From the NCBI GenBank assembly GCA_947448095.1, contig CANFNN010000065.1, positions 1 through 12,182 on the forward strand: a stretch of 12,182 nt of DNA, written 5' to 3'. The translations under genes and the position numbers were made by a program. Below, in pieces: positions 5,114-11,510 of this stretch. Origin of the DNA: Bacteriovoracaceae bacterium. GTDB taxonomy: Bacteria > Bdellovibrionota > Bacteriovoracia > Bacteriovoracales > Bacteriovoracaceae. Position 1 is the first letter of the stretch; each line of letters begins with the position of its first letter. The notes below the pieces were generated by a model, which was given only the letters and a program-made list of their open reading frames with translations, did not search any database and had not been told where the DNA came from.

Positions 5114-5773
5114 ATGAATCTAACTGAATCACTAAGGCATGTCTTAAAACATAAAAGTCAAAACATTGTTACCTTGATAATCAAAGAAGATGTAAAGAAT
5201 TTTTCACTCTTTGAAAAACTGAGAAAATTTAACCGTCATGATTTCTCGCTAAAGTCTTCAGTCGGAGAATTTAAAAATTCACTCGAGACCACGGTTGTTC
5301 TATTTAAAGTTTTACCTCAACGTATAAAAAATGGGTTTCGTTTTTTTACTCAAGATCTACTCAATGAATTAGAATTACTACCTGATCAAAAAAAGAAAAC
5401 GATCTTTTCTTTAAAAGTCTTGGCGGGGATTAGTCAGTTTGCACTTTCTTCTGCTTATGATCTAGGTCTTGGAGAATCAAAATTATTGCGTTTAGGAAAG
5501 TCAAAAAACATCGTGACGAATATCATCATCTCCAAAATAATGTTTAAAACTATCCAAGCTTTTATCGTTCGACTAGTCACAGAAATGGAAAAGGAAGTTA
5601 CAGATATCGAAGAACTCCACGTTTTACAAAATTTTCGAAATATAATGCTTGATGATTCAGTCAATGCGATTGATAAGTTTTTTGATAGCATGACCGTACC
5701 TGGGGATCAGGCCTTCACTATTGTTGAAAATTTCAAGAAATACATTTTAACTGGTGAAAGAGTGACAGAGTGA
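5114..5773 (+). CDS. hypothetical protein, mostly helical
   Basis: A 219-residue protein that I do not recognise. It is largely alpha-helical and basic in the first half, with clusters such as KNGFRFF and DQKKKT. It has no signal peptide, no clear membrane helix and no cysteine motif. A stretch around residues 105-118 (VLAGISQFALSSAY) is hydrophobic but short. Two ATGs stand in tandem at 5111 and 5114. The second has 4 bases between it and AGGAGG, and the first only one, so I prefer 5114. It is probably co-transcribed with pdxH, whose start is about 23 bases downstream, and it lies downstream of both a sigma-54 and a possible sigma-70 promoter. Sigma-54 control and its position next to the activator suggest a regulated role. 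Confidence 0.75.
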   Translation: MNLTESLRHVLKHKSQNIVTLIIKEDVKNFSLFEKLRKFNRHDFSLKSSVGEFKNSLETTVVLFKVLPQRIKNGFRFFTQDLLNELELLPDQKKKTIFSLKVLAGISQFALSSAYDLGLGESKLLRLGKSKNIVTNIIISKIMFKTIQAFIVRLVTEMEKEVTDIEELHVLQNFRNIMLDDSVNAIDKFFDSMTVPGDQAFTIVENFKKYILTGERVTE

Positions 5774-5796
5774 AAATATCGACTTAAGATTTGTTT

Positions 5797-6444
5797 ATGA
5801 ATATGAATGAAACATTAGAAAATTTAAGAGGAAGCTACCGTAAGGCCGCCCTTGATATTAATGACTGTGACAAAAACCCTGAACATCAGTTTGATAACTG
5901 GTTCAAAAATGCTGTTATTGGGGAATGTGACGAACCCAATGCTTTTACCTTATCAACTATTTCTGGTGACCGGCCTCGTGGACGCATAGTTCTTTTAAAA
6001 GGCATTCACGAAGGTAAGCTTGTATTCTACACAAATTATAGTAGCGCTAAGGGCTCAGAGTTGGCGCATAATGCACATGTCGCTATGACGTTTCTTTGGC
6101 TGCCACTTCAGCGCCAAATCCGTATCGAAGGGACTGTTCAGAAAGTAGATGCTCTTTTATCTGACGATTATTTTGCTAAACGGCCTCGTGGAAGCCAGAT
6201 TGGCGCGATGGCGTCACCACAAAGTCAAAAAGTCGCTTCTCGTGAAGAGCTTGAAGGTCTTTTTTTGGAAGCTGAAGCAAAGGCCAATGGAAAAGTGGAA
6301 CTTACTCGACCTCCACATTGGGGCGGATACGCTGTTGACCCAGTCTATTTTGAATTCTGGCAAGGTCGAGATAACCGAATGCATGATCGAATTGCTTATG
6401 AAAAAAATGCAGGCGTTTGGAATCTATCCAGGCTTGCTCCCTAG
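5797..6444 (+). CDS. pdxH: pyridoxamine/pyridoxine 5'-phosphate oxidase
   Basis: A 215-residue protein that aligns over its full length with E. coli PdxH. The FMN- and substrate-binding motifs are all present: RIVLLK (63-68), FYTNYSSAKG (77-86), RQIRIEG (106-112), RPRGSQIGAMAS (129-140), PPHWGGYAV (172-180), EFWQGRDNRMHDR (186-198) and the invariant C-terminal RLAP. The enzyme is a cytosolic FMN-dependent homodimer that oxidises PNP and PMP to pyridoxal 5'-phosphate, in both salvage and the last de novo step. The frame opens at a TTG at 5791; ATG at 5797 or 5803 is more likely, though neither has a strong ribosome site, which suggests coupling to the gene upstream. The 3' end overlaps the converging PAP2 gene by 21 bases. 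Confidence 0.96.
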   Translation: MNMNETLENLRGSYRKAALDINDCDKNPEHQFDNWFKNAVIGECDEPNAFTLSTISGDRPRGRIVLLKGIHEGKLVFYTNYSSAKGSELAHNAHVAMTFLWLPLQRQIRIEGTVQKVDALLSDDYFAKRPRGSQIGAMASPQSQKVASREELEGLFLEAEAKANGKVELTRPPHWGGYAVDPVYFEFWQGRDNRMHDRIAYEKNAGVWNLSRLAP

Positions 6445-6993
6445 AGCTCTTGATTTAAACAATTGGGCGAGTATTAAGCCCCAGCTTGCTCCTACAATCA
6501 TTCCCACGAATACATCTCCTGGATAGTGCACTCCAAGATATATACGGCTAAATCCAACAATCACTGGAAAAATCCAAACGAGATGCGGCCTGAGTGATTG
6601 AAATTTTAAAATTGAAAAAGAAAACACAATTGTGCAGAAAGCATTGGAAGCGTGGGATGAGACAAAACCAAACCGTCCTCCGCATCGTTGTCCAAAATTA
6701 TTAATAATGGCTTTTATCTCTGCAACCCGACAAGGCCTTAATCTTTTGGTTAGATTTTTAAGTAAGTAAGACGAAGTGACATCAGAAGCCACTAAGGCGA
6801 GCAAAAGAAAAAGTAAGAACAGATAAAAAGACGTTCGGTCAAACTGCTTGTGGGCTTTTAAAAAAATAAAGGCGAAAAGTGGAAGCCACAAAATTTGCCC
6901 AGAAAATAAAACCATCAATGGATTAAGCCAAGAGGTATTCCAGGAATTCATGATCAAAAATAACTTATGATCAATCCCTGATAGAGTTTCCAT
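6424..6993 (-). CDS. PAP2-family membrane phosphatase
   Basis: A 189-residue integral membrane protein with five to six predicted helices. The three PAP2 motifs are present: K79-x6-R86-P87 (KNLTKRLRP), SSHAS around H114 (in place of PSGH) and S149-R150-x5-H156-x3-D160 (SRIYLGVHYPGD). Family members remove phosphate from lipid phosphates or diphosphates at the periplasmic face, for example phosphatidate, undecaprenyl diphosphate or, in LpxE/LpxF, lipid A. The ATG at 6993 overlaps the TGA of the upstream glycosyltransferase (TGATG), so the two are translationally coupled and probably work in one pathway. A GTG three bases earlier is possible. Which lipid it acts on cannot be told from sequence. 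Confidence 0.93.
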   Translation of the reverse strand: METLSGIDHKLFLIMNSWNTSWLNPLMVLFSGQILWLPLFAFIFLKAHKQFDRTSFYLFLLFLLLALVASDVTSSYLLKNLTKRLRPCRVAEIKAIINNFGQRCGGRFGFVSSHASNAFCTIVFSFSILKFQSLRPHLVWIFPVIVGFSRIYLGVHYPGDVFVGMIVGASWGLILAQLFKSRALGSKPG

Positions 6994-7721
6994 CACTGAA
7001 GAGTTCCGAACATCTTTTTAATGCGTAACCTGAAAACATTAATAACAGCTTCAAGAATTATTTTTCGACTCATTTTGGATTTCCCAACAGTTCTTTCAAA
7101 AAAAGTAATGGGGTTTTCAAAACTTGGCAGTCCAAGTGACCAAACTTTATATTTTAATTCAATTTGAAAGGCATACCCAATAGAGAAAATCTTATCCAGA
7201 TTAATCGTTGAAAGAGCTTTGCGGCTGTAACAATTAAAACCTCCCGTAGAATCAGAAAAAGGAATTCCTGTTATAAAACGAGCGTAGATTGAGGCAAAGT
7301 AGGATAAAAGTAGTCTTTGCATAGGCCAGTTCATGATCCTGATTCCACCAATGTAGCGAGATCCCACGACTAGGTCGTACTCACCTATTTTATTAGTAAA
7401 ACTAGGAATAGCTTCGGGATCATGAGAAAAATCACAATCCATAGTAACAATAGCTTCAAAACCTTTTTCAAGTGCCCATTTAAAGCCTTTGATATAGGCC
7501 GTCCCTAAGCCAAGTTTGCCTTTCCTTTCAAGAATATGAAGATTGGATTTTTTGGTCTGAAAAGATTTAACAATCTGGGCCGTCCCATCAGGGGATCCAT
7601 CATCAATGATCAGAACATTCAAACTCGGATGCATTTGATCGAGAGTTGTCAGCATTTTCTCAATATTAGAGATTTCATTATAGGTCGGAATGATGACAAT
7701 GGCTTTATCTAAGCTTATCAA
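6993..7721 (-). CDS. Dpm1-like polyprenyl-phosphate mannosyltransferase (GT2)
   Basis: A 242-residue GT-A enzyme. The motifs are IPTYNE (11-16), DDGSPDGT (40-47), GLGTAY (71-76), MDCDFSHDPEAIP (94-106, containing the DxD-type metal site) and GSRYIGG (120-126). The length and the lack of a C-terminal membrane domain match the short Dpm1 / polyprenol monophosphomannose synthase class. That class moves mannose (sometimes glucose) from the nucleotide sugar to a polyprenyl phosphate at the inner membrane. Start codon TTG at 7721, with AAGGA 7 bases upstream; the AAGGA can pair with the TCCTT just before the TTG. It is coupled to the PAP2 gene and divergent from the GT-C gene, which would use its lipid-linked sugar. 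The sugar is inferred from the family. Confidence 0.92.
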   Translation of the reverse strand: MISLDKAIVIIPTYNEISNIEKMLTTLDQMHPSLNVLIIDDGSPDGTAQIVKSFQTKKSNLHILERKGKLGLGTAYIKGFKWALEKGFEAIVTMDCDFSHDPEAIPSFTNKIGEYDLVVGSRYIGGIRIMNWPMQRLLLSYFASIYARFITGIPFSDSTGGFNCYSRKALSTINLDKIFSIGYAFQIELKYKVWSLGLPSFENPITFFERTVGKSKMSRKIILEAVINVFRLRIKKMFGTLQ

Positions 7722-7769
7722 AGGAAAATCCTTGGCTTATGTTAGGGAATCTTTATACCATAAAAAAAC

Positions 7770-9086
7770 ATGACGAAAATCTTAAATTTATCACTTCTTT
7801 GTATTCTCATCATCCATATCTGGATAGCTTCCCAATTTGAGCTATCTCATGACGAAGCCTATTATTGGCTTTACTCCCAACACCTTGATTGGGGTTTTTT
7901 TGATCACCCGCCTATGGTTGGGCTGATTATCAGAAGTTTCTCATTCTTTGGGCATTCTGAAATTGCTGTAAGATTGGGATTTATCGTCTTGCAGGTTATT
8001 TCCTGCTTTTTAATGCTTAAATTAATACCTGAGCGAAGAAAGCTTTTGGCCCTAATCCTCTTTTTCATTTTTCCACTTGCTTCCTTTGCTGGACTATTTG
8101 CACTACCTGATTTGCCGCTTTTATTCATGACAACGCTCTACTGCGTTCTCCTAAAAAGATATTTGGAAAAAAGTGATATTTTATCGACCCTGGAATTGGG
8201 TCTAGTCATTCCTTTACTCCTCTATTCAAAATATCACGGAATTTTGGTCATCTTTTTCACTATTTTAGCTCTACCAAAACTACTGAAAAGAAGAGACTTT
8301 TATCTTGTTACACTGATCTCAGTTTTGATTTTTCTGCCTCATGTTTTTTGGCAGTACGAGCATGATTTCTCAACCCTTCGCTACCATTTCTTTGAAAGGC
8401 CTAAGGCTGATTTTAGTCCCCTGCGATTATTAGAATATTCTGCCACCCAGATTTTTCTCGCAGGTCTATTTGTGGGACCCATCATCTGGTGGACTATTCT
8501 TAAAAATAAATCTCAAAGTGATTTTGAAAGGGCACTTAAATTCATTAGTATCGGTACCTTCTGTTTCTTTCTTCTTTCCACCATGACTAAAAAATTTGAG
8601 GCCAATTGGACAATCTTTTTAACTGCTCCGCTTATAATTTTGGGCGTTCAAAATAACATTTGGGACAAAAAATGGGTTCGCAATTTACTCGTCATTTCCT
8701 CACTCATAATTTTTCTCGCTCGATTTCTTTTGGTCTTGGATCCCAAAATAGCAAAAATCAAAAGACTGAATGAATTCCACGGCTGGAGTCATTGGGCCAA
8801 AACAGTTGAGAAAAAATGTGATGAACCAATATTGGCCAATAATTATCAGATGGCCTCCAAACTATCCTTCTATTTAGATCAACCAGTCCATGCTTTGAAT
8901 CTAGGCTCGCGCAAGAACCAATTTGATTACTGGCTTCCATCAAAAGACTATTACCTGACTCCGGCAGTCTGCTACATCACGGATAAAAAACAATTCGATG
9001 GTGAAATACTGATCACGCCTGATGCTAAAAAGCTCAAACTGATTAAAGGGTTCATCCCCTCACACTTCCCCAATAATAATCCTTGA
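7770..9086 (+). CDS. GT-C membrane glycosyltransferase (PMT/ArnT-like)
   Basis: A 438-residue protein with about 9-11 membrane helices. After the first helix comes a periplasmic loop with ELSHDEAYYW (24-33, catalytic DE at 28-29) and LDWGFFDHPPMVG (39-51). This is the hallmark of the PMT_2/ArnT branch of GT-C transferases, which take sugar from a polyprenyl phosphate on the outer face of the inner membrane. The last 100 residues form a soluble tail. Possible acceptors are proteins (O-mannosylation) or lipid A. It is divergent from the Dpm1-like gene, a natural supplier of the donor. No ribosome site is seen; TTGGCT (7732) and TATACC (7754) could form a promoter giving an almost leaderless message. 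Confidence 0.9.
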   Translation: MTKILNLSLLCILIIHIWIASQFELSHDEAYYWLYSQHLDWGFFDHPPMVGLIIRSFSFFGHSEIAVRLGFIVLQVISCFLMLKLIPERRKLLALILFFIFPLASFAGLFALPDLPLLFMTTLYCVLLKRYLEKSDILSTLELGLVIPLLLYSKYHGILVIFFTILALPKLLKRRDFYLVTLISVLIFLPHVFWQYEHDFSTLRYHFFERPKADFSPLRLLEYSATQIFLAGLFVGPIIWWTILKNKSQSDFERALKFISIGTFCFFLLSTMTKKFEANWTIFLTAPLIILGVQNNIWDKKWVRNLLVISSLIIFLARFLLVLDPKIAKIKRLNEFHGWSHWAKTVEKKCDEPILANNYQMASKLSFYLDQPVHALNLGSRKNQFDYWLPSKDYYLTPAVCYITDKKQFDGEILITPDAKKLKLIKGFIPSHFPNNNP

Positions 9087-9116
9087 ATAAGTTTCTAACT
9101 TACCGTTAAGTAAGGC

Positions 9117-9845
9117 ATGTTTAGCAAATTTAATCTTCAGAATTCATACGATAAGGTCAAGTTCTTAACCCTGATGCAATTTTTTTTTGTTCTTATTGCA
9201 TTCATCGCTGAGGCGTTTGTTACCCAATCGGTGCTCAACTTTTCCTTTATTTTTCAACTGATTCTTCTGATTGCTTCTTATAACTTCTATTACAATGCGC
9301 TTTCCAATCTTTACTACTCGTATTGGAACATCTCCATACTTTTAGCAATTTACTACTTTGTTTCATTGACCCGAAACTTTCTCGTTATTGGCCACCCATT
9401 GATTGGTATTATGTATTGCTTCAGTTTATTCTTTTTAATCATGGCCTGTTATATTATCTCCTCTCCACTCTATTATCCCAGAGTCCATTGGTGGGAGTAT
9501 GACTTTCGTTTCAGAGCAGATATTCGCTGTTCGGCTGAAATTGACGGTCAACAATTCAGAGGACGACTGTCAGATCTAAGGCGAGGAGCTGCTTGCCTTG
9601 AACTTTTTAACCATACCCATGTTGGTCAGCCGATCCAGATTAATCTCGAGATACTAAATCAAAACTTCACTTTGTTTGCAGAAATTCGCTCAAAGCGTGA
9701 ACCCATAATTGGTCGATCAATTATTTATGGCATTAAATTTGTGAATAATGATCTCGAGCAAAAGCAGCGGCTGCGTCTGTTAACTAATTATTGGCACGAA
9801 AGTAAAAAAATTAAAATTCGCAACAAGTTTGCTTCGCAAAAGTAA
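9117..9845 (+). CDS. membrane protein with a degenerate PilZ domain
   Basis: A 242-residue protein. Four or so membrane helices (about residues 15-32, 40-60, 70-90, 95-117) are followed by a cytoplasmic PilZ-like beta domain from about 128. The c-di-GMP motif RxxxR is present as R133-ADI-R137. The second motif, normally D/NxSxxG, is D153-L-R-R-G-A, lacking both the serine and the final glycine, so binding of c-di-GMP may be weak or lost. PilZ domains sense c-di-GMP and control motility, polysaccharide synthesis or envelope processes. It follows the GT-C gene by 30 bases and precedes tadA by 3 bases, so the three probably form one transcript. A role controlling the GT-C enzyme is possible but unproven. 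Confidence 0.75.
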   Translation: MFSKFNLQNSYDKVKFLTLMQFFFVLIAFIAEAFVTQSVLNFSFIFQLILLIASYNFYYNALSNLYYSYWNISILLAIYYFVSLTRNFLVIGHPLIGIMYCFSLFFLIMACYIISSPLYYPRVHWWEYDFRFRADIRCSAEIDGQQFRGRLSDLRRGAACLELFNHTHVGQPIQINLEILNQNFTLFAEIRSKREPIIGRSIIYGIKFVNNDLEQKQRLRLLTNYWHESKKIKIRNKFASQK

Positions 9846-9848
9846 CCT

Positions 9849-10337
9849 ATGCTCAAATCCTCATTGCAAGACCACTTATGGTTTATGAATATCGCTCTTG
9901 AGGAAGCCGAACTTGCTTACAAAGCGGGCGAGGTTCCGGTGGGTGCTGTATTGGTTTCTCCAACGGGTGCCGTTCTTTCAAAAAAATTCAATCTTAAAGA
10001 AACACAATTTAATCCCACGGGCCATGCTGAGATATTGTGTTTAGAAGATGCAGGCAAAAAATCTCAAAATTGGCGACTTACGGATTGCACATTGTATGTC
10101 ACTTTAGAGCCTTGTCCCATGTGTTTGAGTGCTATGGTTCAATCCCGCCTGAAGCAATGTATTTTTGGTGCCTACGATTCTAAGGGTGGGGCCTTGAGTT
10201 TGGGTTATTTCCTTCACCAGGATAAACGTCTGAATCATCAGTTTTCTGTTTTGGGTGGTGTGAGACATTTCGAGTGCTCAAAACTCCTTTCACAGTTCTT
10301 TAGGGAGCGTCGTAGTAATTACAAACCCAAGAACTAG
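9849..10337 (+). CDS. tadA: tRNA-specific adenosine-34 deaminase
   Basis: A 162-residue protein with the deaminase zinc site: HAE (H59, catalytic E61) and PCPMC (C89 and C92). It also has EVPVGAVLV (28-36) near the N terminus and NPTGHAE (55-61), all typical of TadA rather than cytidine or guanine deaminases. It converts A34 of tRNA-Arg(ACG) to inosine, an essential step in most bacteria; that tRNA gene is at 192-268. The ATG lies 3 bases after the PilZ stop with no visible ribosome site, so translation is probably coupled. The order tadA, tRNA-Ser, SRP RNA, dnaX is a recurring bacterial arrangement. Confidence 0.96.
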   Translation: MLKSSLQDHLWFMNIALEEAELAYKAGEVPVGAVLVSPTGAVLSKKFNLKETQFNPTGHAEILCLEDAGKKSQNWRLTDCTLYVTLEPCPMCLSAMVQSRLKQCIFGAYDSKGGALSLGYFLHQDKRLNHQFSVLGGVRHFECSKLLSQFFRERRSNYKPKN

Positions 10338-10367
10338 TTGTCTGACGCGATATGCCTGTGTTAAAAC
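10338..10367 (+). promoter_or_regulatory. possible promoter of tRNA-Ser
   Basis: TTGTCT (10338-10343), an 18-base spacer and TAAAAC (10362-10367). The -10 string and its flanks (TTAAAACTA) match the tRNA-Arg promoter. It begins right after the tadA stop. Confidence 0.35.
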
Positions 10368-10389
10368 TATTGCTCCAAGCTTCAAATGC

Positions 10390-10479
10390 GGAGATGTGTC
10401 AGAGCGGTCGAATGAGCACGCTTGGAAAGCGTGTAATGGTGAAAGCCATTCGAGAGTTCGAATCTCTCCATCTCCGCCA
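10390..10479 (+). tRNA. tRNA-Ser (anticodon GGA), CCA encoded
   Basis: A 90-base class II tRNA. The acceptor GGAGATG (10390-10396) pairs with CATCTCC (10469-10475), then G and CCA. The anticodon stem CACGC/GCGTG encloses TTGGAAA, giving anticodon GGA for UCC and UCU codons. A long variable arm (AATGG/CCATT) is diagnostic of tRNA-Ser. The T loop is TTCGAAT. It sits between tadA and a converging DUF1003 gene, and no clear terminator separates them. Confidence 0.97.
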
Positions 10480-10502
10480 TTTATCTGTAGCATCAAATGA
10501 GA

Positions 10503-11054
10503 TTATTTTTCTTTTTTCATTTCTTTTAACTCTAGAAGTAAGTTGATTTGTTCTTTTTGAAATTTAAAGAGTGACTGCATTTGTTCCGCCATCATGAGAT
10601 CAATTTTTTGGTGAAGTCCTCTGAGCTCCATTTCGGCTTTTAGATTAATCATGTAGTCAGATTTTAAGCGTCTTCTATCTTTATCTTCCTTACGGTTTTG
10701 GCTCATCATAATAATGGGAGCCTGGATGGCGGCGATACAAGAGAGAATAAGATTAAGAAAGATGAAGGGATAAGGATCAAGGGATTTGTTATTGATCCAA
10801 AGAGAATTGAGCAGAACCCAAAATGCTATGAACACCCCGAAGGTAATAATAAAACTCCAACTCCCACCAAAACTTGCTACGCGGTCGGCGCACTTTTCAC
10901 CAAAACTAAAGGCTCCCTCCTCATCCATTTCAATTAGCTTGGTAGTTAGCAGTTCTTCTTCTTTTATGCTCTGTTTAACCAACTCGGCCAAGTGATTGAG
11001 GTGTATGTCTTCTTCAAAAAAAAGTTCTTCTAAATTATTGTTAGTGTCTGACAT
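10503..11054 (-). CDS. DUF1003 family membrane protein
   Basis: A 183-residue protein. After an acidic N-terminal segment comes the DUF1003 core: FGEKCADRVASFGGSWSFII (51-70), a first helix with FWVLLNS, DPYPFIFLNLILSCIAAIQAPIIMMSQNR (second helix), then DRRRLKSDYMINLKAEMEL and a C-terminal coiled coil. The function of the family is unknown. The ATG has GAGG 8 bases upstream (ATGAGGCAAAAAA). It runs opposite to tadA, the SRP RNA and dnaX, and so interrupts that housekeeping cluster. Its 3' end faces tRNA-Ser with no hairpin terminator, so read-through would give RNA antisense to the tRNA. Confidence 0.92.
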   Translation of the reverse strand: MSDTNNNLEELFFEEDIHLNHLAELVKQSIKEEELLTTKLIEMDEEGAFSFGEKCADRVASFGGSWSFIITFGVFIAFWVLLNSLWINNKSLDPYPFIFLNLILSCIAAIQAPIIMMSQNRKEDKDRRRLKSDYMINLKAEMELRGLHQKIDLMMAEQMQSLFKFQKEQINLLLELKEMKKEK

Positions 11055-11117
11055 TTTTTTGCCTCATATAATGTGTTACTCACCGTTTCAAATAATACTC
11101 CACAATAGCTTATCAAA

Positions 11118-11146
11118 TTGATTTGGGAGCAAATACTTTACATAAT
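11118..11146 (+). promoter_or_regulatory. sigma-70 type promoter of the SRP RNA
   Basis: TTGATT (11118-11123), a 17-base spacer and CATAAT (11141-11146, 5 of 6). The predicted start is near 11153, a little before the RNA stem begins. Confidence 0.6.
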
Positions 11147-11170
11147 TTTCACGAAGGATTAGGATGCTCA

Positions 11171-11273
11171 ACGGCAGTCTGTCTTAGATGAGCATCTCGC
11201 CGCCAACCCCGCCAGGCCAGGAATGGAGCAACGGTAGTGGATTGAGGTGTTGTGTTTAGGTTCAGGCTGCTAC
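11171..11273 (+). ncRNA. ffs: signal recognition particle RNA (4.5S, small bacterial type)
   Basis: The conserved helix 8 is plain: CCAGG, then CCA (11217-11219), the GGAA tetraloop (11220-11223), TGG (11224-11226) and AGCA (11227-11230), which form the Ffh (SRP54) M-domain binding site. An outer stem GCAGTCTG (11174-11181) with CAGGCTGC (11263-11270), 8 pairs with one G-T, closes a single long hairpin of about 100 bases, the size of E. coli 4.5S RNA. It works with Ffh to target membrane proteins to SecYEG. Ends are estimated from the stem. The place just upstream of dnaX is typical. Confidence 0.9.
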
Positions 11274-11510
11274 TAAAGAGTTCTTCTTGCATTTTTATCA
11301 TTAAACAAAATCCATAACAAATATCCTGAATATAGCTCTGAGCAGATCCAAAAAAATGCCGTAAAACCTTGATTTTGTCCTCGAGAAAGCAAGAGATCTT
11401 AAATATTCTTACATCGCTTTTTTTATGCTTCTTTCAAAGCATCTGCGCCATGACTTCAAGAGCTAACTCCCCTATTTTCCGACTCGCAAAACCAAAAATT
11501 CTGGAGTGTT
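11274..11510. other. spacer between SRP RNA and dnaX
   Basis: 237 bases without a supported gene. They include a short inverted repeat ATGCTT (11425-11430) / AAGCAT (11437-11442) just after a T-rich run. A reading frame from 11369 runs on into dnaX in the wrong frame and looks spurious. I find no convincing terminator for the SRP RNA. TTGTCC...TTAAAT near 11378-11407 is a weak candidate dnaX promoter. Confidence 0.4.

Noticed and set aside
5455..5691. Minus-strand 78-residue frame rich in serine and isoleucine
   Set aside because: It is antisense to the 5114 protein, and its composition is typical of a shadow frame.
6149..6526. Plus-strand 125-residue frame
   Set aside because: It lies in another frame of pdxH and runs antisense into the PAP2 gene; both of those are well identified.
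11161..11280. Large (6S, Alu-domain) SRP RNA
   Set aside because: There is no room or conserved Alu motif; the outer stem closes a hairpin of about 100 bases typical of the small type.
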